Below, one piece after another: positions 1-12,009 of a stretch of 64,000 bases of DNA (position 1 is its first letter; every line of letters starts with the position of its first letter). A model generated the notes under the pieces. It was not told where the DNA came from and searched no databases. It saw nothing but the letters and a program-made list of their open reading frames with translations. The position numbers were made by a program, and so were the translations under genes. Origin of the DNA: Sipunculus nudus. Its lineage: Eukaryota; Annelida; Sipuncula; Golfingiida; Sipunculidae. The stretch is taken from contig CM049312.1 in the NCBI GenBank assembly GCA_026874595.1, forward strand, positions 66,184,929 through 66,248,928, read 5' to 3'.

Positions 1-600
1 CGATCTTTCACATACAGCTCACCTACCAACAGGGGAAGAACCATAATTTTTTTTAGGTCAAAAGGTCAAAGGTCAAGGTCACAGGAGCCTCTTCTTTGAA
101 AAGCCTGTGGATGCATTTTAAGCCAACCCTTTCATCCCAATTCTTTGATCTTTCACATATAGCTCACCTACTAAGTTGGAGAAAAATCCTATAGATTTTG
201 AGGTCACAAGGTCAAAGGTCAGGGTCACAGGATCCACTTCTTTGAAAAGGTAGTGGACGCATTTCAAGCTAGACTTTTCATTCCAAACCTTCCAGCACTG
301 ATATCGCTTCTCTGCCAACAGGGGAAAAGACCTGTTGATTTTGAGGTTAAGGGTCAAGTTCACAGCACCCACTTCTTGCGTGGAGTCATTTTCAGGCAAA
401 CTTTTCAATCTGTACCTTCCATCTGTCATATATGGCTGACCTACCAATAAGGGAAGAAGCCTATTGATGTTGAGGTCAAAAAGTCAAAGGTCAAGGTCAC
501 AATATTTAATTGTTCGAAATGCTTGTGAGCATATTTCAAGTGTAACTGTTCAACCCAAACCTTCAGTCTTTCACATATGCCACATTTATACATCACTCAG
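1..600. repeat. Imperfect tandem repeat, about 143 bp, 4+ copies
   Basis: Copies begin near 5, 148, 290, 420 and 563, the last degraded. Each ends with AGGTCA-type hexamers, such as AGGTCAAAGGTCAAGGTCA at 64-82. The short open frames at 118-447 and 253-450 are by-products of the repeat. Confidence 0.75.
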
Positions 601-1182
601 TTTGACTCAAACTTCATATTTATGGGTCTTTTTGCTTGAATAAATAACTTATTGATTTTGGGGTCAGCTGGTCAGCAGGTTAAAGGTTGCAGGTCAAAGT
701 TATTTACCCATTGGTTGCCAAGTAATTACACCAGATTTAAGTGGTCAGTAGTTACCCATCATTTAGAAAGAATCCAGTTGATATACGGGCAAAAGGCCAA
801 GGTCATAGGTCAGGGATGTTCATAATTACTTATTTTATAGACCATCTCTATTTTTCTTGTATATATAACCATCCCACTCCAGCTGGTACATCTCCCTGTG
901 TGGCTGTAATTGTGAGTGACACTGGTGACATATGACTCCCTTTTGTATCAGCCTATTAAGTGATAAGGCTCAGTGATAAGTACCTCGTTACTTCATAACA
1001 AAAACACTGTTGTCAGAATGCTTCAGCCAGGCATTAAGACTATGAGAGTATATAGTATTACGGTTTAGCTACTGATACTGGCAAATTGGTTCTTCAAAAT
1101 TTGACTGGAAGTTATGAATCTCAGTCCATGATGTCACAGGTCACGCTTGGCAGCTGAGCGTCATGACCCATGGGTCACTTGT
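1..1182 (-). mobile_element. Terminus-family element (partial), core of about 143-bp AGGTCA-rich repeats
   Basis: A left terminus in minus orientation sits at 1152-1182 (cagctgagcg, then the palindrome TGACCCATGGGTCA, then CTTGT). The interior runs to lower coordinates and leaves the window, so the right end is not seen. At 1-600 there are about four imperfect copies of a unit near 143 bp, each with 'ctttcacatat-agctcacctac', 'aggggaaga-cc' and a run of AGGTCA half-sites. No protein is encoded. The link between the repeat block and the terminus is inferred from complete copies elsewhere in the window. Confidence 0.5.
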
Positions 1183-1488
1183 TTTAACCTTTCTACCAAA
1201 CCTAGACATATTACCATCTCTTGGTATATCCACTCCATATAATGGATTAGGGTTTGGTAGTTGGACTCTTGCCTCATCTTCTACTTCCCTCACTTGTGTC
1301 TCCGCTTTACCATTATTATATACCTTTCTTTCTCTCTCTCTCTTCCTCCCCCCCCCCCCCCTCTCTAACTGCTACTGGAATCCTTCCCTAAAATCTATTA
1401 TGACCTCTAGATCTAATAACCTCATCTGACGCCTTTCCTTCTGAACAGTACTTCTCTGCTGTCGTTCTAACTACTTTTCTATTTCTTC

Positions 1489-1749
1489 TTAACACTGACC
1501 CGTCACAGTGTAAGAACGTGGTTCCACAGATTCACTCTGTATTGTTCCTAGCTTCAATTCATTATCCTTCAAATCTCTAACAATTTCTCTTTCCTGTACC
1601 TCATGTGTTTCTCTTGTACCTTTGTCATAATATTTCTCTTGTTTAGTTTGACTTTCCAATAACCCTTTTTGTACCAGACTCTGATCTGCTAAATTTGGCT
1701 TTAACCGTTTTTGTAACATTGGTAGTTTTGTTCTTAATCTTCTTCCCAT
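1489..1749 (-). pseudogene. Gypsy integrase C-terminal tail fragment
   Basis: The fragment opens MGRRLRTKLPML, which matches the conserved 'LMGRRLRTxLP' stretch following the integrase core in bivalve and other invertebrate gypsy elements. It continues with a basic KYYDKGT block and ends at a stop. The integrase core upstream (1750-2150) is too decayed to read. Confidence 0.7.
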
Positions 1750-2159
1750 TTAAAGCCGTGCTGATAAATACCCTATTCCCTCCAAGTCTGTTATTCTATA
1801 TTCTAACAGTGGAACATGGATCTAACATGGATCTGCCGATTTCTGAATCATATGTTTCACCGTTTGTACCATTCTCTCAGCCTGTCTGTTGGATCTTTCA
1901 TATCTGAGGCTATTAGTTTAATGTTTAATTCATTTGTTTGAGACTCATTGGAATTTGGCACAAGATTATTGCGGACCGCTAACGGACACACGTTCCTGCC
2001 GTAGGCCATCCCTCGCAAATATAGATTAATGAGCATTTTTTACTGCCTTTGCTGTAGTGTCATGTTTTAATCCATAGATCTCTAAAAATTTTGAATAATA
2101 ATCTACTCTCAATATATAATGCTGTACTTGGTAGTCTGATGCAACTTTTTGCCATGGAC

Positions 2160-2400
2160 GTCAGAAATATCATGTGATACCTCTCTTGCATATTTCTACT
2201 TGTCTAACAAAAAGCACGGTTGGCTATCATTTTCTCTATCTGTTTTCCTATTCCTGGGTAATGAAGAGCTTTCCGAACACTTTCCTTACATTTTGCCATT
2301 CCTAAATGCGACTCATGAATTCTTAAGAACATGTCTCTTTCAAACTTATTGGTACAATCACTCTATCGTCTTTAAGCAAAACTCATCTACCTCACTTAAT
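2160..2400 (-). pseudogene. Gypsy integrase HHCC zinc-binding domain fragment
   Basis: On the minus strand the frame reads LRIHESHLGMAKCKE followed by RKALHYPGIGKQIE and FC before a stop. This is the H-x3-H-LG-x-KC pattern of Ty3/gypsy integrase N-terminal zinc fingers. It lies between RNase H and the integrase tail, as expected. It is broken by a stop just after the first Cys of the CC pair. Confidence 0.7.
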
Positions 2401-2712
2401 TCATCTGTAAAATGCCAATAGCTCTACACTGTTCTGGACAATATCGTTTTATTTCAGGACAATCATTAATAGCAAGGTATTTCAATTTTCACTGGTAGCG
2501 ACGTTAAATTCCTGATATATCTCATCCCTTAATGGTGCCTGATCTTAAATCAGAAACACTTTTACTGTGGCTTCAAAACCCATACCGCTTCTTGCAAGTA
2601 TGCCCTACTCAGTGCCCTCCGACCCTTTTCTGTACCATACATTTAACTTATAATGTTCTAATGCCATCAGCATTCTCTGTAATCTAACTAGAGTTCTATG
2701 TAAAAGTTTCTT

Positions 2713-2940
2713 TTAAATCGTCTCCGAGGGCCTATGGTCAGTTTCTACCTGGGTTTCTCTATGACAAGCATAGTCATGAAATCTTTCACGACCGAATATA
2801 ATGGCCAAGAGCTCCTTTTCTATTTGAGCACAGTTTTTTACGCTATTAGTAAAAGCTCTAAAGGCATATACTACTGGCGTCCCTTGCTGAATAAATGTAG
2901 CCGTTAGCCCTTTAAAGCTAGCTTCTACTGATAAACTCAC
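2713..2940 (-). pseudogene. Ty3/gypsy RNase H domain fragment
   Basis: A 75-codon fragment has SVEASFKGLTATFIQQGTPV, then AQIEKELLAIIFGRERF and VETDHRP. These are the conserved blocks of gypsy RNase H (SxDAS-x-G, the IEKE-LLAIVF glutamate motif, and TDH-P). The first catalytic Asp (normally in DAS) reads E, and the flanking reverse transcriptase is frameshifted. It is a relic. Confidence 0.8.
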
Positions 2941-3509
2941 TGGCTTATCACCATCATAATATGCAAGTACTTGAATAATGCATAATGTATCAAGTAGTTC
3001 CTGTTATGCCTGTTCTTGACGGTCATTCCAAATCATGCTTCATCTTTTACAAACATTTCACGCAAGGGCTCAGTTTTCTGCGAGAGGTTTGGTATAAACT
3101 TGTGGACATAATTTAACATCCCTACGAACTTCTGTTGTTTCTGAAAATTCTCTGGTTTTGGCATCTCTAATACAGCCTTGACCATCTCTGGGTCTATCTT
3201 TAAACCTTCTGAGGTGACTTTAGGTCCAACGTAGCTTACCTCGGTTTTCTTAAACTTGATTTTAGCTTGGTTGAGTTTGAGGTTACTTTCTCTAATTATC
3301 TCTTAAACTTTAAATAATCTTTTGTCATGTTCATCTTCACTGCTGTCCCATACTAATATAACATCCATAATAACCTCAGTGGTCTCTTCATCTTCAAAGA
3401 GACTGGACATTTAGTTTGAAATATCTCTGTTATAAGGCTGATTATACCAAAGGGTGCTCTTAAAGGTCTATACCTTCCAAAAGGCGTGTTAAAGGTAAAA
3501 TACTCTGAA

Positions 3510-5215
3510 CTCTGTTAGGAGTAAAGTGTATAACACACAGAAAAGCCAGCCCTAAGCTGTTAGGATTCTGCAGCGTATATATGAGTTATATGTGTACCTA
3601 AAATCTTTTAGTATTTTTACGATTAAAAGATATAATACGTTACGTTGACATATACCCTGTATGCATCAGCTATGATTTCTATTGCAAACACACACACATA
3701 TATGTAAAAGTTTCTTAAAATCGCCTCTGAGGGCTTATGGTCAGTTATGGGACATATATATATAATACTGATTATGTGGTCATATGTTAATTTAAATGTT
3801 ACAGAGAAGCTGTACTCTAGATTAATTTACATATATGAAAATATGTGTGTGTGTTTGTTGTGAAGCTGAACTCTTGATTTCTGCATCACAACTGTTGTGG
3901 CAACAATCGCTCCCCCCCCCCCCCCCGCCCACAACAACGTACAACACCATACAGCGACACTGAAGCGGCTGTGACACCTGATCAAGAAAGTGGCAGTCTC
4001 CATCTATCTCCTGGCTGTGGTCAGAGGTAAGAATTTAGCTGTAGAACTGAAAACCAAAAACAAAATATCTCTCCAACACAGGGCTCATATGTTCTGGCAA
4101 ATCTGTAAAAAAGACATGAATCTTAAAGTGAGACAAATTAAAAGCCAGCTATTAACCTGCTTAATTGTAGAATAAATGTAGTTTCTGGCTTGCTCTGTGT
4201 ACATATTAATGTTAAGAGTCAACAGCTGCAAAAGCTGACATGCCGCCAGATTTTGTTGTTGAATATGTCTAGACTATTTTGACTTTTACCTGACATGATA
4301 TTAACACCTAGTTATAAACAAAATAAACATCCCTTGAATAATGGGACTGTCGTTATCTAGCCTATTTCATGAAAGGTGCAAGGAATTATCTTTAGTTTAC
4401 AGACTTCAGATATCGGAATTGGCCAGTTTATTAATAATGAAAATGAAAGATCTGATCAAATCAATCTTATAATTTTTGACATTGTGAAGATTTTTCATGA
4501 GTGTTCTCATTCTATCATTATATCAGCTATTAATTGCACAAGGAAACCTTAGAAAGCCCTATAGCTTTATGCTTTCAGACAGGTGCACATGTATCATAGC
4601 ATCAACAAAATCAATCTTTCATAACTCCTGTTTTTTTGTTTAATATATAGACTACATTAAAGATTATGCAAGTAATATTTTTGTTATTATTTAAATATAC
4701 ATGTTTATGATTATATGCTTTCTTAATATCTTCATTTCTCTTAATATCAAGGGCTTTGTATGGCTGGCTTATAGAAATCAGTCCTATTTGTTAAAGGGTA
4801 CTTGATTGCTTGTCTGTAATTTTCAGAAAGTTTTATCAGTTTAAAACAGAAATAATACAGTGGGATATTTCTCATCTTATAGTTTAAGACGCTGTACTTA
4901 TGGATGACCAAACATGATGGAAAACACAGAGCAAGTTTCACGATCTTTTACAAACGTGACTGATAAACTCGATGGACAGAAAAGTTTAAGTAAAATTCCG
5001 ACGAAATGAAGAATAAACATATTTATCTCTGACATCTTGGTTTGCTGTTGTTTCATTTTAATTGTCGGTCATCAAAAGACCACCTTGAGAATCAGAAAAG
5101 GAAGAACTTGACACTCCTGTAGGATCCCTACTACTAACACTGGGTTAACCTGGGAAATGATCGTGAATAAATTAGATTTCGTTCATGCGGAACCCATATG
5201 TTAGAGGATATCAGT
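3510..5215. other. Non-coding AT-rich region, no gene seen
   Basis: It contains a short duplicate of the gypsy RNase H flank (about 3703-3745), a GT-rich stretch near 3845, a poly-C tract at about 3911-3926 and otherwise unique AT-rich sequence. A short hydrophobic open stretch ending at a good donor (4018-4027) lacks an ATG and is not called. Confidence 0.5.
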
Positions 5216-5219
5216 ACAG

Positions 5220-5420
5220 TAGGGGCCTATTTGGAACCAATGTGTGAGAGGGTGTCAGAAAAGAAGGGGCCCATGTGGAGCCCATGTGTGAGATTGCGTC
5301 ATTACAGAAGGGGCCAATGTGGAGCCCATGTGTGTAAGGGGGCCTATACAGTCGGGACCCACGTATGAGAGGGTGTCAATAGGAAGGCCCCTTATGGAGC
5401 GCGTGTGTGAGAATGAACGT
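5220..5420. repeat. Minisatellite, about 44-bp unit
   Basis: Imperfect copies of a unit containing 'ggggcccatgtggagcccat' and 'gtgtgagaggg' start near 5222, 5266 and 5310. Later degraded copies reach about 5420. They create a spurious minus-strand open frame (5255-5497). Confidence 0.7.
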
Positions 5421-5639
5421 GTTTTCTCAGTCTGAGATGGGCCCGTGTGGGGCTCATAAGTAAGAAAAAAGGCATTGTCAGTACTAGAGGAACCCATTTT
5501 TGCCCCACGTCAGGCCCATGTACAACCCACGTGGGATAACGAGGGTAATGAGTGCAATTTTCATGGGATATATGTGGTCTGCCATATGTCTTACCCCCTG
5601 GGCTAGCCCTTGAAAACCACAGAATGAGCCCACGCGGGG

Positions 5640-6960
5640 CTGCTGTCTGGGTAATTAACTATGTACCCCTTTATGTTGTAATGTGGTAGCCCGGCGGCCG
5701 CAAATTCGGCAATGGTGCTCCGCGTTCGATATGGCCTATATGTCTGACTAGCTAGAGTCAGGGCCAAGCAGTGGCTCATTCGGGTTTAAGGCCGAAATCG
5801 TTGGCCGCTTGGCGCTGGCGGTCGACATGTTGATTTGCGACGGGCGAAATCTCCCAAAACCGCACGAAGCCCTCCGACCTGATTTTAGTGATTAGTCTTT
5901 ATGCCAACAGGTCTGAAACCGCGTCGGAATACTTTGTCTTAATATACCTTGTCAAATCATATATATCATGTAAACAGGAATGCTAGCCGCCTGCAGCGAC
6001 GATCGAAACGTCTTGCACCGTTAAAGGGGCCCAATCACCAATAAAGCATGTTTAATTAACACGAAAAATAGCTTCTTCCCTATTTTGTAAATTTGTACTT
6101 GCCAATACATTGCCCTAAAAATGGTTGCTTAGTCCTGTAAAAGAGTGTTAAAGACAGTGGACCGGGCGCGATCACACATGTCAACATAAACACAGCTGGT
6201 GTATCGCCCTGCCACAACACGTGTCAATCAGGAGATGCTCTGGCTGACTTGGTCTAAAAATGTAATACAAGTTCCCTCTGGTTGAAACATTGAATGTTTC
6301 GGCTCACAATCGGACCTCCGGTCACACAGCTTGTTATGGTGAACAGATCCACGTGGACTGTGTTTACCAACACGCAGAGCCATAACAAAGTCTTAAACAG
6401 AAGTTATTATTTAATTTAATTTGAATTATAAACTCTCAACTTAGCTAACCCTACTGTACATAACAACCCTGGAGTGTGTATATACTCTAGTTGAGATGAC
6501 CTTTAATACTCAACTAATAAGTGTACTAACTGTACAAACCACAGTCCATCCCTCTTTTATTATGTGGACTCAAGATGAGTTCATCTTAATAGCACAACTA
6601 AAAGCTACTCCAGTGAACCCTGCCATCACACCCAAGTTCGTTTCGCATACCTACAGAAAGGTTTTTGTGAATCCTTTACATAAAAAAGGTTGGAAAAGCA
6701 ATCCCTCTGATTTGTACTGATATGACAAGCCAAAACTTAATTTGAAAAACAAAAATGTATGTTGTGACTGCATTTCCAGATAGAACGCAATCTTCCTTTC
6801 CTTTCCCTTCCCTATAGGAAGATTGTGCCAATCAGGTATTGCAGTGACCTACCCTCAGAACAGTTACATGTACACAAAGTGCTTAATAACCTTAATAGGT
6901 AAGACGATCACAAAGGTTTACACAACTTTACATATATATCAGAATAACATTTTATATCCG
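5640..6960. other. Intergenic, with a GC-rich patch at 5690-5900
   Basis: 5690-5900 is strongly GC- and CpG-rich in an AT-rich setting. On the minus strand an ATG at 5830 opens 26 codons (MSTASAKRPTISA...) ending in TAG, without a usable donor. The rest (5900-6960) shows no coding or repeat signal I recognise. Confidence 0.4.
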
Positions 6961-6966
6961 CTCACT

Positions 6967-7304
6967 CAGTGGCGGATCCATGGGGTAGCTGTGGGAGCTA
7001 TGTCCCCCCCCCCCCCCCCCCGGCTCTGGCCTCTGGGGAAAAAAAATAGACAGTAGCTGTGCTTCCCACAAACCCCATTCTGCCTTCCCAATTTTCAGGT
7101 TTGCACACATTTTAGATGTCAGTAACATTCTGCGACATATTAACCCCCCCCCCCCCAAAAAAAAAAAAAATTAAAAAATAAAAGATAATAAACATTAAAG
7201 ATCCTTGGTTAAGTTTCGTGCGCCTTCGGTATTCTCCAGGTACCGGCCCCCCCCCCCCCCCCCTCCTCCCCGGGCCCCTTTGTAAAATTCTTGATCCGCC
7301 CCTG
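6967..7304. mobile_element. Possible hAT-like MITE with poly-C tracts
   Basis: The left edge is CAGTGGCGGATCC (6967-6979) and the right edge is GATCCGCCCCTG (7293-7304), inverted and similar to the CAGGGGCGGATCC-type ends common in invertebrate hAT-like repeats. The interior has three long C runs and an A run. No 8-bp target duplication is visible, so the two ends may belong to different copies. Confidence 0.4.
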
Positions 7305-7336
7305 TGTCGATTTCCCGTTGTGATCAAGTGATCGAT

Positions 7337-7836
7337 TAGACTGGTATCCTGCTCTATTATGACCCTCAGCCAAGCATAGAGACAGGCGTAGGCCTACAAC
7401 GCCATCTGAAGAACTCCCAGTTGCAACTCCTGACTTACCTGTAGACTGTTTCCAACTCCAGACTGCACGCTCACACCGATTGTCATGGACGTTCCCGCGA
7501 TCCTGTCTGGTTATCCGTGAAGATTTCTTATAAAAGTACTTTCTTTAGATATTTATAGTTTCCGATTATTGAAAAATGAGTCGTTGCACAAAAAAATTAA
7601 TGATGGATGTATAGATGATACGATATACTGAATCTTTGATATTCCACTGTACGTGGCATACGTTTTATTATCAATATCTATTAATCTAAATAATAAACGA
7701 AATGCTTATTTTTAATCATTATAATATATACTAGAGTTGGAACCAGTCTGCTGGGAGTACTTAAGATGGCGTTGTACGCCCCTCTCTATGATTGGCCTAG
7801 AGCAGCGGTGCCATAATAGAGCGGGGTACCAGTCTA
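7337..7836. mobile_element. MULE-like MITE, 500 bp, perfect 9-bp target-site duplication
   Basis: Terminal inverted repeats of roughly 100 bp begin TAGACTGGTA at 7337 and end TACCAGTCTA at 7836. Shared blocks include GCTCTATTATG and ACAACGCCATCT. The identical 9-mer GTGATCGAT flanks it at 7328-7336 and 7837-7845. Long TIRs plus a 9-bp duplication are the hallmark of Mutator-like elements. The interior (7460-7730) encodes nothing. Confidence 0.85.
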
Positions 7837-7845
7837 GTGATCGAT

Positions 7846-8503
7846 AACAGAAGATATTGCATGGTATGGACTATCACAAGGATGTCTAAAGTCGGATGAC
7901 GGACGCTAAGTCGGCTGCCACAAATACGTGCCATTAGGTTTTCATTTTACGGACTAAACCAGGACATCAAGCTCAGATTCCTCAATGCTTGTTTTCCGTG
8001 TTATTTGTTTATGAATATGAATAAACATACACACTTGTTTTAAACGTAAATCTGTGTAAAACTATACTCTCAGATCTGGTCCATATTTCAATAAACGTAA
8101 AATTTTGACATCTAGATACTCATTGAATAATTATCTATGTGATACTCAATTTCTACGATAATACGTTTTTAATTCATTGGTTATTAAACATTTTCATTGT
8201 TAACTTTTTAGTGATAACACATGGAAAATCGGTTGATATGTTATCAACCATCATGCTTAGGGTAATTCTATTTCTCACCTTTACATTTATTATATCTGTC
8301 CAAATATAGGAAAATATTGGCGCATTAAAAATAGGCCTTGTATATTTCAAATCCTTTAAAATATGCATTCGGGGGCCCGGTATTTTTTTACGAAAATTAA
8401 ACACTTTGTTGACTATATATCAGCAGTTTAACAACTGCTAAACTCAAATGGTAAATAATGTCTACCGAAAGCCATAATTCGCAGTTAAGTCCGTAATATT
8501 TAA
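7846..8503. other. Intergenic AT-rich sequence, no feature
   Basis: No coding, RNA or repeat signal was recognised. Short open frames here have no family resemblance. Confidence 0.5.
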
Positions 8504-9293
8504 ACTAGGTACCCATGGGTCTCGACGCTCACCTGAATTTGTTAATAAGGATATTTTAAAGAAATTTTTCAGAATGACCGTCCTAAGACATAAACCAATG
8601 ACCATGTAACAATCTTTAAAAAAGAGTTGGCCCAGTGACTTTGATCTCTGACCTTTGCAAACGTAAATCGACAGGTTTCTTGCTTTTGGTGAACAGATAG
8701 TCCCTGTGATCTATACTTTTGACCCCCCAAATTCTTTTATGCTCTCTCCATTATGGCAAGTCAGCTAAATGCGCAAGATGGAAAGTTTGGGATGAAAAGC
8801 TTGGCTTAAACTGCAGCGATAATCTTTTTGAATAAGTGAGTCCTGAGTCCTCGCCCTTTGACCTCTTGACCCAAAAATTCATACAGGTTTTTTTTCCTTA
8901 GTGGTGAGCCATGTGGATTTGTGTGGATGGACGGACTGACAGACGAACAGATGGCCATTATTACTATTGCACATCCACTTGTTTTCAATAAACAAACCAG
9001 GTTTTAGGACACTTGATGGAATCACAGCTGAGAAACTGACATGATTGTTGTCATTTTAAAATTTAAAAAAAAAGATAGAGAAATATTAGTAAAAATATGA
9101 AAAGAAATACAGGTGGCGCCACAACTTTTCGGGTACTGAAAAAAAACTAATCATGGTCAATATTCAAGGCAAGATTCATGACAATCCATGTATTATCTAT
9201 CAAGATATTTAAGGTTTTGTATCAGTTGTGGTTATCGTTCAGGGGGGTACTTACAAGTTGTTTTTTTTTTCTCTCAGTCGGCTGAGCTAAAAA
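8504..9293 (+). mobile_element. Terminus-family element, diverged copy with one 345-type core unit
   Basis: The left end ACTAGGTACCCATGGGTC (8504-8521) is followed by tcgacgctcacctgaat, a diverged form of the family left terminus. The right end ctcagtcggctgagctaaaaa lies at 9273-9293. One core unit (about 9113-9290) has ggtggcgccac, the 'gtatcagttgtgg' block and the gggggggtact stretch seen in the arrays at 18000-19800. There is a purine-rich gga-cgga-ctgaca tract at 8926-8945. Confidence 0.6.
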
Positions 9294-9350
9294 AATACAG
9301 TTTCTTGAGACACCACACATTTTGTAATGTGGCAGTAAGGAAGCCCAAAC

Positions 9351-9556
9351 GGTACTCGGTAAAACCCGGATTCGGTCTCCGAACACTGGCTTGACATTAA
9401 TAATCGCCGGACCTAAAAACAACATGAATAAAGCTTCACCCACGTAAAATTGTTAATTTTAGAAACTGCAATCCATAAAATATAATTAAGCTGTTGTTTC
9501 CGGGTCAGGCGATTATTACTGGACCTTGTCCAAGTCCGGGTTTTACCAACTACCAA
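9351..9556. mobile_element. Fold-back / long-inverted-repeat element
   Basis: Arm 1 (9351-9433) and arm 2 (9488-9556) are inverted copies. Both contain GGTAAAACCCGGA, TAATAATCGCC, GGACC, AAACAACA and AAGCTT-like blocks. The spacer is about 55 bp. There is no coding capacity and no clear target duplication. Confidence 0.65.
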
Positions 9557-10299
9557 ACCAAAGTGTTTCGAAAGAGCTCATTGGTTGATCGTTTTAACTT
9601 TGCCCAATTAAAAAAGAGTATAGAACAGTGCACGTGCGGTGGAGCGGCGTCCCCGGGAAAATGGCTGAATTGTGTTCTGACAGAAGGTGTGGGTGCTTAA
9701 AAATTTTCCACTTCAATGGGTTTACAAATTAATATATTATTACTTTGTATTTCTCTAGGAATAAGCTGAAAATTCCGGAACTTATTTAAAATTTGTCGGA
9801 GATGATTGTACAATTACACATGTTGTCAATGTTGTTATAACTTATGTTATCTTGAGAACAAGAGTACAATTCAAACTACTTTTTCAAAACAGGTCTATAC
9901 TTTATGCATAAGTTTATTGAGTTTGAATTGAAAAAAAATGGACCATCATTTTATTACAGCTTTAGGGGGACATTTTTGTATATATTCTGCTAAAACTTTC
10001 AATTAAATCTAATATCATTTGATTTTATATTTTATAGGTACTTTAATATTAGATATCATCAAATATTGATAATTAGACTGACAGTTTGCATGGATGTCAT
10101 GTAGCTTAGGTAATCCAATATATATAATATTAATACCAGTATTAAGGGGATCATATATCCTTTAATTCAAAATGTGGGAGACTTTTCTTATTTTGATACT
10201 TCTTTCAGTTAAATCAGATATATTGAGGATGTCTGGGAAAAATTAAAATTGTTTTGGTTGTTGCTAAAAGGACCTGACCAGCCTATATTATCATTTTCA

Positions 10300-10561
10300 A
10301 TTTCATGCGCAACAATGTAGTCCCGGTTGGGGCCTATGGCCCCGATTCAGAGTAACAAACTGCCTTTTGCGGGCAATAAAGGTTCTACCGAAACGCTCGG
10401 CACGCTCGATAGCGCTCAGCATTAAAAATTGACCCCTAAGCAAGCTATCGGCATCAGATTGTTCTGCTTCACTATGATTAGGCCCAGTATTACGACTTCC
10501 AGTGACAAGGTCGAGGTCTTTGTTACGACACGCATGTGTTGTAGTATCATAAGGCCCCACA
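10300..10561 (+). promoter_or_regulatory. GC-richer region just upstream of the SDR start codon
   Basis: About 260 bases directly before the SDR ATG are clearly richer in GC and CpG than the AT-rich DNA on either side and have no obvious repeat. This fits a 5' UTR or CpG-rich promoter. A 96-codon reading frame on the opposite strand is treated as a shadow of this composition. Confidence 0.3.
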
Positions 10562-11553
10562 ATGGCCGGTGTTCGCAAAGTAGCACTCATCACAGGTAAG
10601 TCAGAAGTCAGCTTGTGAATGCCGAGAGTACAACAACTGCATTATCTAGGCAGATAGATTCCACCGCTGTTATTTACTGGGGGGACACACTACACCCCGG
10701 GACCAACCCGGGACCAAACAATAGTGTCTTTCAAAGTCGTTTAATACATGATAATGTCTCATAATTAATTCAATATTAATATAAATGACAAGTCTCTCTG
10801 CCGATTACATTGAACATTTTAAATATCAAGTGAATTTATAAGCATTATTATCCAACCTTTATGGAACGTATTTTTGGTTCCGAGCCAGGGTCAAGGACAC
10901 CCAGGACCATTTACGAGAAACCCGGGACCAACTTTTAAAACGATTTTCATATTTACATGAAGATTTTATTGTAATTTATCAATATTCATAAAAAATACAT
11001 GTGTGGCAGGAAATGCATTTCACAGACAGTTTCAATTGGTCCCGGGATTCTCGTTACTGGTCCCGGGTGCACTGACTCGGGTCCAAAAATCTGCTCAATA
11101 TAATTTGGAAAATAATCCTGAGAAATTCACTTGAAATTAAAAATAATATCAGTGTGGGTGGTAAAGAGTCATATAAACTTTCCATTTGTATTAATATCGA
11201 GTTAATAACAAGGCGTTATCACGTACATAATGGCTTTGAAATACACCAGATTTTAGTCCCGACTTTGTTCCGGTTTTTAGTGTATCTCGTAACTGGGCAA
11301 ATTCCTCCACGCAGGTTGGTCTATGTAGATTGATTTCGGCCGAAGTAGATTTCGGCCGAGGCGGCTAATTATGTCCTAAAATTGTTTTCGGTGGCGCAGA
11401 TATTGACACATTTCAGGCTGGTTTTAAGCAGGAGCGGATCAGTGGCGTCAGTTTATCTTTAGTGGTTGGGAGATGACTTGCAGGCGCGCGCGCGTGTGTG
11501 TGTGTGGGGGGGGGGGGGGATAATCAAAGTAACATGAACACACTGACATATAT

Positions 11554-11630
<77 letters not shown>

Positions 11631-11931
11631 CAATGCTTAATGTTGAAATAATTATTGTGTTTTAGAAAATGTAATCATTATTAGACAAGGGGAAACTCCG
11701 GGAGGACGGAGAGTACTGGATGTGAGAGGGTGCGGGGGAGGGGGTGCATGGCCCCCTACGGCCCGCTTGGATGCGCCCCTGAAAGCATTGCACATGCAGT
11801 GATTATATAATGTATTGTTTATTGATGATTCTACATTTCATCAGGTTTGATCCTGCAAATATGATATCTTTTTTAAAATTATCCATCTTGTACAACTGAA
11901 ATTTCTTATTATAATTAAAACGTGTAAGGTG

Positions 11932-12009
<78 letters not shown>

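Larger units (their letters stand above)
1430..3500 (-). mobile_element. Decayed Ty3/gypsy LTR retrotransposon, internal region
   Basis: Read on the minus strand the order is reverse transcriptase (about 3480-3000, with RYRPLRAPFGI at the start), RNase H (2940-2713), integrase HHCC zinc domain (about 2345-2190), and integrase C-terminal tail (1749-1489). This is the canonical gypsy order. Frameshifts and stops break every domain, so it is not functional. No LTR was recognised on either side. A second short copy of the sequence after RNase H (compare 2703-2743 with 3703-3745) shows internal rearrangement. Confidence 0.8.

Noticed and set aside
3970-4027. Signal-peptide-like exon (VAVSIYLLAVVRG) ending in a strong donor
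   Set aside because: No in-frame ATG, an upstream stop, no polypyrimidine tract for an internal exon, and no partner exon found.
6967-7304. A confident hAT element
   Set aside because: The inverted ends look right but no 8-bp duplication flanks them, so only a low-confidence feature is given.
10303-10593. 96-codon minus-strand frame over the SDR start
   Set aside because: Antisense shadow of the GC-rich SDR 5' region and first exon.
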